A stretch of DNA of 64,000 bases. Source: Gordionus sp. m RMFG-2023. Taxonomy: Eukaryota > Nematomorpha > Gordioida > Chordodea > Parachordodidae. Below are positions 10,701 through 20,100 of the stretch, one piece after another. Each line of letters begins with the position of its first letter. Positions within the stretch are counted from its first letter, which is position 1. The position numbers and the translations under genes are program-made. The notes beneath the pieces were generated by a model. That model was not told the DNA's origin and did not search any database. It worked only from the letters and a program-made list of their open reading frames with translations. The DNA is taken from assembly GCF_954871325.1 (NCBI RefSeq), contig NC_088776.1:14322052-14386051 (forward strand), given 5' to 3'.

Positions 10701-12197
10701 GTCATAAAACGATTCAGTTTGATTAACAACAGTCGTAATTTGACTGGTCGATGGTATTTCATTTACTTCCTGAGCCTCTTGTAATTTAATATAATCTTTT
10801 ATATAGTTTTCCGTCATTTTGCGATCTGTCCCTGACTACATACGTAATTGCTTGAATTTGGGACAGAGAAAAAGAGAAATAAAATGATACTTGTGTAAAA
10901 CAAATTTTTCAATTAAAAAATGCTTTATATTAAGTAAAATCAATTACAAACTTTAAGAAGTGATAATCCTTTATTTGATTGTTTTGGTAAAATATATTCT
11001 AAAAATTTAGATATGAATTATAAAAAAATATATTAATAATACTTCAATATTGGGGCTTATTTAAGATATTCCTTTATTTGATTGTTTTGGTAAAATATGT
11101 TGTAAAAATTTAGATATGAATTATAAAAAAATATATTAATACTTTGAATAAATTTGCAGGAAATTAATAATTAGATCGATCTGTGGGTTGTTAGGTAGTG
11201 TTAACCATCACCCAATATTATATTAATCATAACTATAATATAATATAATCTTATAACCATTAACTCATAATGTAAAAATTTTTATAAAAAATATTAAGGC
11301 CCGACCCGGCCCGGGTTTAACAATCTTAAGCCCGGCCCGGATATATTTAAAAGAAAAAATTTTAGGCCCGGCCCGGATATGTTTAAAAAAAATTTTTTTA
11401 GGGCCGGCCCGGGTATATTTAAAATACGGGCCGGGTTTAGGGCCGGGCCTGCAGGTTTCTGATATATATAAACAAACTTTCCTAAATTATAGGAATTGAC
11501 ATGTTGCCCTTTCAGAATGGTCGACGAAATAAATCAAGGAATGGATCAATTAAATGAATCCAAAGTCTTAGAGCTTATAGTCGAATTGTCGTCAAAGCCC
11601 AACGTTCCTCAATACTTCCTTTTGACCCCTAAAGTTTGATTTCCTTTTATTTTAATACACATTTATTTCTGAAGATGAATTTTTTGGGGAGAAAGTTATG
11701 TCAAATTGTGCAAATTATAAAATGGGGGGAAAAAATAAAATCTTAATAAATTCCATACTGAGAGCATTTAAGAGTCGAAAAAAGTAAGGAATTGGCAAAA
11801 CTGCAGCATATTAATCAATTATCACTGTATTATTTAGCTCTTACCAAACGCCAAATTCGGTGGCTTCACCAAATTTTTGGTTCTCATTCGAACCAATTTA
11901 CCAGAGGAGGCTGACGAATATGATAACCATATAGCAGGAAGTAGCAACGATAATGCTCTTATGGATATACAACTCAACGGTGAATCATCACCCCATCATA
12001 TTCGAAACCGCCGTCGAAACGGTTTGATCAATCTTAATCTTTCAAATATGTTCAGAGTTCCTAATCCGACTAAAATAGAACACGATTGTTGTAGCGTGGT
12101 GACTGATACACTGTCTACTTCTTCTCGAACTAATCCTCTTCCAATTGTTAAACCTGAGTTCTTCAGCCCAACAAGAAAAAAAAATCGTATTCGATAG
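1647..12197 (+). CDS. SMC5: SMC5, structural maintenance of chromosomes protein 5 (C-terminal half, 8 exons)
   Basis: SMC5 pairs with SMC6 in the SMC5/6 complex, a nuclear ATPase that entraps DNA during recombinational repair. Eight exons join in frame (1647-1770, 4005-4127, 4471-4614, 4880-4972, 8725-8965, 9086-9252, 11493-11633, 11838-12197), giving about 463 codons to a TAG stop. The first four exons encode the returning coiled coil. The fifth has the conserved neck before the head (VVEEYHSRQ, then KKIDEKFSQFFERI). The sixth holds the ABC signature HQSGGERSVST, the seventh the Walker B segment CPFRMVDEINQGMD, and the eighth begins LLPNAKFGGFTKFLVL, as in other SMC5 proteins. Walker A and the hinge lie upstream of the window. 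The tail after the head is longer than in human SMC5 and basic at its end. All introns are GT-AG; the largest are full of transposons. Identification is from recalled family motifs. Confidence 0.96.
2525..2718. repeat. Tandem duplication, about 96-bp unit x2
   Basis: A stretch from AAAATATCATCGTTTC to TCAATACAT occurs twice head to tail with almost no difference, apart from one T in a homopolymer. It lies in an SMC5 intron and looks recent. Confidence 0.9.
2756..2956 (-). pseudogene. Transposase N-terminal remnant, related to 56.22-56.46 kb
   Basis: The reverse strand encodes a 66-codon stretch ending in ELEKRRILNLYLCRTLILK. The same motif in decayed form (RRNRRILHLCLCRALK) occurs on the reverse strand at about 56220-56460, where nearby bases also align (GCACAAG...ATCC...TTCTCC). 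Two diverged copies of one segment argue for a shared transposon gene. The family is not identified; the second copy lies inside a probable hAT. Confidence 0.4.
3507..3841. mobile_element. Foldback MITE, about 330 bp
   Basis: The arms are inverted copies of about 105 bp. TGGGAACATTGTGAG with AAAATCTGATTTTATCAG on the left faces CTGGTAAAATCAGATTTT and AACACAATGTCTAATCTTCC on the right. The centre (about 3612-3740) is unique AT-rich DNA. It is non-coding and sits in the 1771-4004 intron of SMC5. Confidence 0.75.
4005..4127 (+). CDS. SMC5: SMC5 exon b (coiled coil)
   Basis: Acceptor TTAG at 4001-4004 and donor GTAATT at 4128. Both ends are in phase 0, giving 41 codons that begin ASIDERDVMVKH. 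The sequence is helix-compatible and has no stop. Confidence 0.85.
4471..4614 (+). CDS. SMC5: SMC5 exon c (coiled coil)
   Basis: Acceptor AAAG at 4467-4470 and donor GTATAT at 4615. Phase 0 at both ends, 48 codons beginning SEVQSLKEECDNMM, with strong heptad character. Confidence 0.9.
4880..4972 (+). CDS. SMC5: SMC5 exon d (coiled coil end)
   Basis: Acceptor AAAAG ends at 4879 and donor GTATAT starts at 4973. It has 31 codons from EFEDLPNDIDKLEEK to VVGEN. The join to the next exon (VVGEN-VVEEY) resembles the conserved segment near human TGLNPTIVEEY. Confidence 0.9.
5303..5368. mobile_element. Fragment of the GC-terminus hAT family
   Basis: CCGGGCCGGC and GCCCGGTTGG in otherwise AT-only DNA, in the layout of the hAT ends described at 9642. 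Too short and degraded to define ends. Confidence 0.35.
6076..6419. mobile_element. Degraded MITE of the GC-terminus hAT family
   Basis: It opens AGAGATCTGCAAAAGTAGAC then GGCCCGC, and closes with GGGCCATG, GGCCCGATGC, with several copies of CGGGCC and an AT-rich interior. This is the arrangement of the family defined at 57327 and 33732. The termini have diverged and no target duplication is evident. Confidence 0.6.
6910..7945 (-). pseudogene. Non-LTR retrotransposon (LINE) reverse transcriptase remnant
   Basis: Read on the reverse strand from 7945, the translation shows recognisable LINE reverse-transcriptase blocks in order: VYKGKGDPLDCGSYRDIKLL, then QFGFIPGKGMTDAFFVV, KLYYAFV, a degraded active-site region, SEEELRDKIVDGRWLWK, and the C-terminal RKVQETYIKVIASDMRKINL segment. 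The blocks are spread over several frames with many stops, so it is dead. The shape suggests an RTE-like or related endonuclease-type LINE; the clade cannot be settled by eye. No 5' part is seen; the copy is 5'-truncated, as is common for LINEs. It lies antisense in the SMC5 intron 4973-8724. Confidence 0.8.
8725..8965 (+). CDS. SMC5: SMC5 exon e (coiled coil to head)
   Basis: Acceptor TTAG at 8721-8724 and donor GT at 8966. It encodes VVEEYHSRQLKIDSLQQ through KEWIRELTLLVKKIDEKFSQ and the FFERISCVGKVEL segment where the C-terminal ATPase head begins. It ends after one base of a split codon. Confidence 0.95.
9086..9252 (+). CDS. SMC5: SMC5 exon f (ABC signature)
   Basis: Acceptor ATAAG ends at 9085 and donor GTAATT starts at 9253. 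It contains the signature motif HQSGGERSVST at the end of the exon, preceded by FKYGLDIKVQFR, as expected for an SMC5 head. Confidence 0.96.
10421..10817 (-). pseudogene. hAT transposase C-terminal remnant (dimerisation domain)
   Basis: The downstream 63 codons read LLKWWAAHQSEFPILAKLA and then SASCERNFSTTGRILEERRS and PEKVDMLLFLHDN, a textbook hAT C-terminal dimerisation segment. The upstream 64 codons (TENYIKDYIKLQEAQ to DEYYNYINNR) belong to the linker before it. The two stretches are in different frames, separated by one small frameshift near 10620. Nothing N-terminal remains, so this copy could not make a working transposase. Confidence 0.9.
10966..11152. repeat. Direct duplication within the hAT interior
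   Basis: ATTCCTTTATTTGATTGTTT with the following 70 or so bases occurs at about 10968 and again at about 11069, with small differences. It is an internal tandem duplication of about 100 bp. Confidence 0.8.
11493..11633 (+). CDS. SMC5: SMC5 exon g (Walker B)
   Basis: Acceptor TATAG at 11488-11492 and donor GTTTGA at 11634. 47 codons beginning ELTCCPFRMVDEINQGMD contain the Walker B Asp-Glu pair and end in YFLLTPK, the D-loop region shared by SMC5 proteins. The acceptor lies 31 bp past the end of the hAT element in the same intron. Confidence 0.96.
11838..12197 (+). CDS. SMC5: SMC5 last exon, long basic tail
   Basis: Acceptor TTTAG ends at 11837. The first residues LLPNAKFGGFTKFLVL correspond to the last strand of the head in other SMC5 proteins. 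About 95 more codons follow to TAG at 12195-12197, with acidic (PEEADEYDNH) then basic stretches (RNRRRN, RKKNRIR). This tail is longer than the short tail of human SMC5. Confidence 0.92.
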   Translation, partial: LLPNAKFGGFTKFLVLIRTNLPEEADEYDNHIAGSSNDNALMDIQLNGESSPHHIRNRRRNGLINLNLSNMFRVPNPTKIEHDCCSVVTDTLSTSSRTNPLPIVKPEFFSPTRKKNRIR

Positions 12198-14176
12198 ATG
12201 AACTTAGTAGAAATGAAAGAAATAGACCTTTTGCCAAAAATTATAATATGATTTTTTTTGAAATTATAGAATAATTCGTATATTTATGAAAATCCTATTA
12301 TAACTAATGATAAATTATATATAAATTCATTTAATGTAACTATGGAAAAAATTATATGTAATACTAGAGCCTTGTATTGCACGTATTTTAATGGCTCATC
12401 CGAATTTATTTTCTCTGCCAGGGTTAGACTCGAAGATCTGTTAATCAAAGGCTCTTTAACGTAAAAATAAAATTAGATAAAGGTCAGGGAATATTGTTAA
12501 AAAATTTTAAGATTATGAAAAATTTTCTTACTGCAATTATATAAGTTTGAAATGAATTTTGCTTGCAGCACAGAAATAGATCTTTTAGCTCAGATTAAAT
12601 TTCGTGTAGCCACCCTATAACCTAAATTTTTGAAGATTTCAGATGTCAAAATTGGGAAAATATCTGATTTTATATTTATCCGTCGTTATTTAAATAATGA
12701 TTTGCCTAAATACAAATATCTATTCTAGTGTTATTTAAAACAGATTCTTTTTAAACAATATAGACTAGAGGGCTAGATACAAAATATTTATTATGAAAAA
12801 GTTAATTTCTTCTTCACAATGAGCTATAAAGATGAAGTGATAGCAAAGAAAATGATGATATCATATAGATCTGAGTTCTATTACAGGAAATCGGCGTATG
12901 ACATTAGTAGATATGAAGCAATTGCATGACTACACCTTTTGATGTTTTGAAAATGGGTTATTTGTATTTCATAAAATTTGGTCGTTGTTTAACAAGTCGT
13001 TCGACTGAGAATCCCTAGTTTCCCACCCAACTAAAGGGAATCATAAATTATTACACCAAATACTGTTAAAACTTTAGAGGATTTATCCGATTTTTTATAC
13101 CTAAAACTTGCCTACAAACATACGAAAATAATTTATTATTTGTACAAATCGAATAATTTCTTATTACCATTCTTTCTTACGAATAATAAATTTATAGATA
13201 TGAAGAAATAAATAAAAAGCTCTGCTAGCAACATTTTAAATACTTTTAGTTAAAATAATTATGAATATTTATAAATTAGAATAGTAATAGGACTAATTTG
13301 AATAATAAAAAATAGTTTTGTTATATTCTTAAAATGCGAATAGAATAATTCTTTTTAATACCTAAAATAACGATATTCATATGATCACCTAAGTATTACT
13401 ATTTTTATCCAGTAGAATGTGCCTAAAAGGCAATTTTAAAATGTTCGACATTGAAATATAAATAAAGATTTTTTATTCACCGTACAAAATAAAATTATTG
13501 TAATCAGATGTCACGTCATTCAACTTCCCGTGTCATTAGATATAATGCATTCAACTTCCCGTGTCATTAGATATAATTATGGAAATTTACTTTGATAGAA
13601 TGAAATAACATGATTAAATTGTTACTATATGCAAGCCTAGTAAAGTATATAAATGAATCTTACCCAAATAATAACGATATTAACAAAAAACAATTAAAAT
13701 GACATGCGCTCACTCGACATATGGAATAATATACAAAGTGCATCTTAGTTTTATTTTTATACAATCTGATATTCCAGCAATCTAAAATATAGATAACAAT
13801 CTAGTATTAAATTGTAATAGGATACTGACAAAATTAAAATATAATAAATATTTGCAAGACCTTTTCATCATTTAAGGTGCTTATATTAAACAATTTTCAA
13901 AATAACCTACCCAATCAAAAATAATTCGTGTATTCTTATAAGTTTTTTGGAAAAATTGGAATCGTACTTAATTCATAGATCATTTTTGAAATATTTAGAT
14001 ACCATATGTAGTATTATTTAATTAAATTTTACATTACTATTATCTCAAGGTGGGCTACTCATAAAATGTTTGAACAATTATAAATCTGCGAAAGAAGCCT
14101 TCGTCATTTAAGAAATATTTTTGAAAAATTTAACTATGAATCTTTTCCATCAGAAAAAATAATTTGATCAATAATG
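12198..14176. other. SMC5-to-transposon intergenic stretch
   Basis: AT-rich sequence with no supported gene. A 34-bp direct duplication at 13513-13578 (CATTCAACTTCCCGTGTCAT twice) is the only clear structure. AATAAA at about 12465 could serve as the SMC5 polyadenylation signal. The missing first exon of MRPL45 could lie here, but no candidate with a convincing transit peptide and a phase-compatible donor was found. Confidence 0.5.
13513..13578. repeat. 34-bp tandem duplication
   Basis: CATTCAACTTCCCGTGTCAT followed by TAGATATAAT occurs twice, head to tail. Confidence 0.9.
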
Positions 14177-14185
14177 CTACCCTAC
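14177..14185. repeat. 9-bp target-site duplication, left (CTACCCTAC)
   Basis: Identical to 40605-40613 on the other side of the 26.4-kb element. A 9-bp duplication is the usual size for MULE/Mutator transposons. Confidence 0.95.
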
Positions 14186-17100
14186 GGGAATGACTAAAAT
14201 ACGCGTCCCCAACAAACTACGCGTCCCCGGTCAAAACGATTTATTAATATTAATAGGAAATCTTATTAAGCTTTATAAGATGAGTTAGAAAATGTTTTTT
14301 TTAATTTAAAAAAAATACGGTAACTATATAAAATTTACAAAAATTTATTTTTTTAAAAAATAAACAACGCGTCCCCGGTCAAAATACAGTTTTTTTTAAA
14401 AAATCAAAACGGATTCATATTTAGCTCATTAAAAGAATACAGAATATGTAAATATTATATTTTAAACTATTTTATAACTTAGTGATTTTTTCAAAAAACA
14501 CTTTTTTTTTCAAAAACACTACGCGTCCCCGGTCAAAAAACCTTTTTTTAAAAAAAATAATAAAAAATAAAAGCAGATTCATGTTTAACTTTTTAAGGAG
14601 ATTCAGAAAATGGTATTAATAAAAAAAAATTTTTTTTTGGCTAAACTACGCCTCCCCGGTCAAAATACAGTTTTTTTAAAAAAATCAAAACGGATTCATA
14701 TTTAGCTCATTAAAAGAATACAGAATATGTAAATATTATATATTAAACTATTTTATAACTTAGTGATTTTTTTCAAAAAACACTTTTTTTTTTCAAAAAC
14801 ACTACGCGTCCCCGGTCAAAAAACCTTTTTTTTTTAAAAAATAAAAGCAGATTCATGTTTAGCTTTTTAAGGAGATTCAGAAAATGGTATTAATAAAAAA
14901 AATTTAAAAAAAAAATTTTTCCGAAAAATTTTTTTTTGGCTAAACTACGCATCCCTACGCGTCCCCGGTCAAAATACAGTTTTTTTAAAAAAATCAAAAC
15001 GGATTCATATTTAGCTCATTAAAAGAATACAGAATATGTAAATATTATATTTTAAACTATTTTATAACTTAGTGATTTTTTCAAAAAACACTTTTTTTTT
15101 CAAAAACACTACGCGTCCCCGGTCAAAAAACCGTTTTTTTTTAAAAAATAAAAGCAGATTTATGTTTAGCTTTTTAAGGAGATTCAGAAAATGGTATTAA
15201 TAAAAAAAAAATTTTTTTTTGGCTAAACTACGCATCCCTACGCGTCCCCGGTCAAAATACAGTTTTTTTAAAAAAATCAAAACGGATTCATATTTAGCTC
15301 ATTAAAAGAATACAGAATATGTAAATATTATATTTTAAACTATTTTATAACTTAGTGATTTTTTCAAAAAACACTTTTTTTTTCAAAAACACTACGCGTC
15401 CCCGGTCAAAAAACCGTTTTTTTTAAAAAATAAAAGCAGATTCATGTTTAGCTTTTTAAGGAGATTCAGAAAATGGTATTAATAAAAAAAATTTAAAAAA
15501 AAAATTTTTCGAAAAATTTTTTTTTGGCTAAACTACGCATCCCTACGCGTCCCCGGTCAAAATACAGTTTTTTTAAAAAATCAAAACGGATTCATATTTA
15601 GCTCATTAAAAGAATACAGAATATGTAAATATTATATATTAAACTATTTTATAACTTAGTGATTTTTTTCAAAAAACATTTTTTTCGAAAACACTACGCG
15701 TCCCCGGTCAAAAAACCGTTTTTTTTAAAAAATAAAAGCAGATTCATGTTAAGCTTTTCAAGGAGATTCAGAAAATGGTATTAATAAAAAAAATTTAAAA
15801 AAAAACATTTTTTCGAAAAAATTTTTTTTGGCTAAACTACGCATCCCTACGCGTCCCCGGTCAAAATACAGTTTTTTTAAAAAAATCAAAACGGATTCAT
15901 ATTTAGCTCATTAAAAGAATACAGAATATGTAAATATTATATATTAAACTATTTTATAACTTAGTGATTTTTTCAAAAAACACTTTTTTTCGAAAACACT
16001 ACGCGTCCCCGGTCAAAAAACCGTTTTTTTAAAAATAAAGCAGATTCATGTTTAGCTTTTTAAGGAGATTCAGAAAATGGTATTAATAAAAAATTTTAAA
16101 AAAAAAATTTTTTCGAAAAATTTTTTTTTGGCTAAACTACGCATCCCTACGCGTCCCCGGTCAAAATACAGTTTTTTTAAAAAAATCAAAACGGATTCAT
16201 ATTTAGCTCATTAAAAGAATACAGAATATGTAAATATTATATATTAAACTATTTTATAACTTAGTGATTTTTTCAAAAAACATTTTTTTCGAAAACACTA
16301 CGCGTCCCCGGTCAAAAAACCGTTTTTTTTAAAAAATAAAAGCAGATTCATGTTAAGCTTTTCAAGGAGATTCAGAAAATGGTATTAATAAAAAAAATTT
16401 AAAAAAAACATTTTTTCGAAAAATTTAAAAAAAAACATTTTTTCGAAAAAATTTAAAAAAAAACATTTTTTCGAAAAAATTTTTTTTGGCTAAACTACGC
16501 ATCCCTACGCGTCCCCGGTCAAAATACAGTTTTTTTAAAAAAATCAAAACAGATTCATATTTAGCTCATTAAAAGAATACAGAATATGTAAATATTATAT
16601 ATTAAACTATTTTATAACTTAGTGATTTTTTCAAAAAACATTTTTTTCGAAAACACTACGCGTCCCCGGTCAAAAAACCGTTTTTTTTTTAAAATAAAAG
16701 CAGATTTAGTTTAGCTTTTTAAGGAGATTCAGAAAATGGTATTAATAAAAAAAAATTTTTTTTGGCTAAACTACGCATCCCTACGCGTCCCCGGTCAAAA
16801 TACAGTTTTTTTTAAAAAATCAAAACGGATTCATATTTAGCTCATTAAAAGAATACAGAATATGTAAATATTATATATTAAACTATTTTATAACTTAGTG
16901 ATTTTTTCAAAAAACATTTTTTTCGAAAACACTACGCGTCCCCGGTCAAAAAACCGTTTTTTTTAAAAAATAAAAGCAGATTCATGTTTAGCTTTTTAAG
17001 GAGATTCAGAAAATGGTATTAATAAAAAAAATTTTAAAACGCATCCCTACGCGTCCCCGGTCAAAATACAGTTTTTTTAAAAAAATCAAAACGGATTCAT

Positions 17101-20100
17101 TTATAGCTCATTAAAAGAATACAGAATATGTAAATATTATATTTTAAACTATTTTATAACTTAGTGATTTTTTTCAAAAAACACTTTTTTTTTCAAAAAC
17201 ACTACGTGTCCCCGGTCAAAAAACCGTTTTTAAAAATAAAAGCAGATTCATGTTTAGCTTTTTAAGAAGATTCAGAAAATGGTATTAATAAAAAAAATTT
17301 TAAAAAAAAATTTTTTCGAAAAAATTTTTTTTGGCTAAACTACGCATCCCTACGCGTCCCCGGTCAAAATACAGTTTTTTTAAAAAAATCAAAACGGATT
17401 CATATTTAGCTCATTAAAAGAATACAGAATATGTAAATATTATATATTAAACTATTTTATAACTTAGTGATTTTTTCAAAAAACATTTTTTTCGAAAACA
17501 CTACGCGTAAGCAGATTCATGTTTAGCTTTTTAAGGAGATTCAGAAAATGGTATTAATAAAAAAAATTTAAAAAATAAAATTTTTTTCGAAAAAAAAGGC
17601 TAAACTACGCATCCCTACGCGTCCCCGGTCAAAATACAGTTTTTTAAAAAAATCAAAACGGATTCATATTTAGCTCATTAAAAGAATACAGAATATGTAA
17701 ATATTATATATTAAACTATTTTATAACTTAGTGATTTTTTCAAAAAACATTTTTTTCGAAAACACTACGCGTCCCCGGTCAAAAAACCGTTTTTTTTAAA
17801 AAAATAAAAGCAGATTCATGTTAAGCTTTTCAAGGAGATTCAGAAAATGGTATTAATAAAAAAAATTTAAAAAAAAACATTTTTTCGAAAAAATTTAAAA
17901 AAAAACATTTTTTCGAAAAAATTTAAAAAAAAACATTTTTTCGAAAAAATTTTTTTGGCTAAACTACGCATCCCTACGCGTCCCAGTCAAAATAGTTTTT
18001 TTAAAAAAATCAAAACAGATTCATATTTAGCTCATTAAAAGAATACAGAATATGTAAATATTATATTTTAAACTATTTTATAACTTAGTGATTTTTTCAA
18101 AAAACACTTTTTTTCGAAAAACACTACGCGTCCCCGGTCAAAAAACTGTTTTTTTAAAAAAATAAAAGCAGATTCATGTTAAGCTTTTCAAGGAGATTCA
18201 GAAAATGGTATTAATAAAAAAAATTTAAAAAAAAATTTTTTCGAAAAAATTTTTTTTGGCTAAACTACGCATCCCTACGCGTCCCCGGTCAAAATACAGT
18301 TTTTTTAAAAAAATCAAAACGGATTCATATTTAGCTCATTAAAAGAATACAGAATATGTAAATATTATATATTAAACTATTTTATAACTTAGTGATTTTT
18401 TCAAAAAACATTTTTTTCGAAAACACTACGCGTAAGCAGATTCATGTTTAGCTTTTTAAGGAGATTCAGAAAATGGTATTAATAAAAAAATTTAAAAAAA
18501 AAATTTTTTCGAAAAAATTTTTTTTGGCTAAACTACGCATCCCTACGCGTCCCCGGTCAAAATACAGTTTTTTAAAAAAATCAAAACGGATTCATATTTA
18601 GCTCATTAAAAGAATACAGAATATGTAAATATTATATATTAAACTATTTTATAACTTAGTGATTTTTTCAAAAAACACTTTTTTTTTCAAAAACACTACG
18701 CGTCCCCGGTCAAAAAACCGTTTTTTTAAAAAAATAAAAGCAGATTCATGTTTAGCTTTTTAAGAAGATTCAGAAAATGGTATTCTTTTTAAGGAGATTC
18801 AGAAAATGGTATTAATAAAAATTTTTTTTTTGGCTAAACTAGCGCCTCCCCGGTCAAAATACAGTTTTTTTAAAAAAATCAAAACGGATTCATATTTAGC
18901 TCATTAAAAGAATACAGAATATGTAAATATTATATATTAAACTATTTTATAACTTAGTGATTTTTCAAAAAACACTTTTTTTTCAAAAAACACTACGCGT
19001 CCCCGGTCAAAAAACCGTTTTTTTTAAAAAATAAAAAGCAGATTCATGTTTATTTTTTTAAGGAGATTCAGAAAATGGTATTAATAAAAAAATTTAAAAA
19101 AAAAAATTTTTCGAAAATTTTTTTGGCTAAACTACGCATCCCTACGCGTCCCCGAATAAAATACAGTTTTTTTAAAAATCAAAACTAATTCATATTTAGC
19201 TCATTAAAAGAATACAGAATATGTAAATATTATATATTAAACTATTTTATAACTTAGTGATTTTTTCAAAAAACATTTTTTTCGAAAAAGACATTTTACT
19301 TTAAGGAGATTCAGAAAATGGTATTAATAAAATTTAAAAAAAAAAATTTTTTTTTGGCTAAACTACGCATCTCACGTTGTCTCTTTGGTTAAAAAACACG
19401 GATTCATATTTAGCTCATTGAAAGAATACAGAATATGTAAATATTATATTTTAGAGCTATTTTATAACTTAGTGATTTTTTTCAAAAAACATACTTTTTC
19501 GAAAACACTACGCGTCCCCGGGGTCAAAAAACCCGTTTTTAAAATAAAAGCAGATTCATGTTTAGCTTTTTAAAGGAGATTCAGAAAATGGTATTAATAA
19601 AAAAATTTAAAAAAAAAAATTTTTTTCCGAAAAATAAATGTAAAAAAAATTTTTTTTGGCTAAACTACGCATCCCTACGCGTCCCCGGTCAAAATACAGT
19701 TTTTTTAAAAAATCAAAACGGATTCATATTTAGCTCATTAAAAGAATACAGAATATGTAAATATTATATTTTAAACTATTTTATAACTTAGTGATTTTTT
19801 CAAAAAACACTTTTTTTTTCAAAAACACTACGCGTCCCCGGTCAAAAAACCGTTTTTTTTAAAAAATAAAAGCAGATTCATGTTTAGCTTTTTAAGAAGA
19901 TTCAGAAAATGGTATTAATAAAAAAAATTTAAAAAAAAAATTTTTTCGAAAAAATTTTTTTGGCTAAACTACGCATCCCTACGCGTCCCCGGTCAAAATA
20001 CAGTTTTTTAAAAAAATCAAAACGGATTCATATTTAGCTCATTAAAAGAATACAGAATATGTAAATATTATATATTAAACTATTTTATAACTTAGTGATT

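Larger units (their letters stand above)
9642..11461. mobile_element. hAT transposon, GC-rich termini, 1.82 kb
   Basis: Terminal inverted repeats CAGAGACCTGCAGAGGTACC (left) and the reverse complement of GGGCCTGCAGGTTTCTG (right), followed inward by runs of GGCCCGGCCCGG. An 8-bp target duplication ATATATAT flanks it (9634-9641 and 11462-11469), though this is low-complexity. The interior is AT-rich and holds, antisense to SMC5, the end of a hAT transposase (10421-10817). It sits wholly in the SMC5 intron 9253-11492. Confidence 0.88.

Noticed and set aside
12820-12927. Candidate MRPL45 first exon (short frame MSYKDEVIAKKMM)
   Set aside because: It is not like a mitochondrial transit peptide, ends in a stop, and has no donor in a phase matching the exon at 40938.
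19385-19791. 62- and 77-codon frames in the satellite-like array
   Set aside because: They arise from two units whose homopolymer lengths happen to avoid stops; neighbouring units do not keep the frame.
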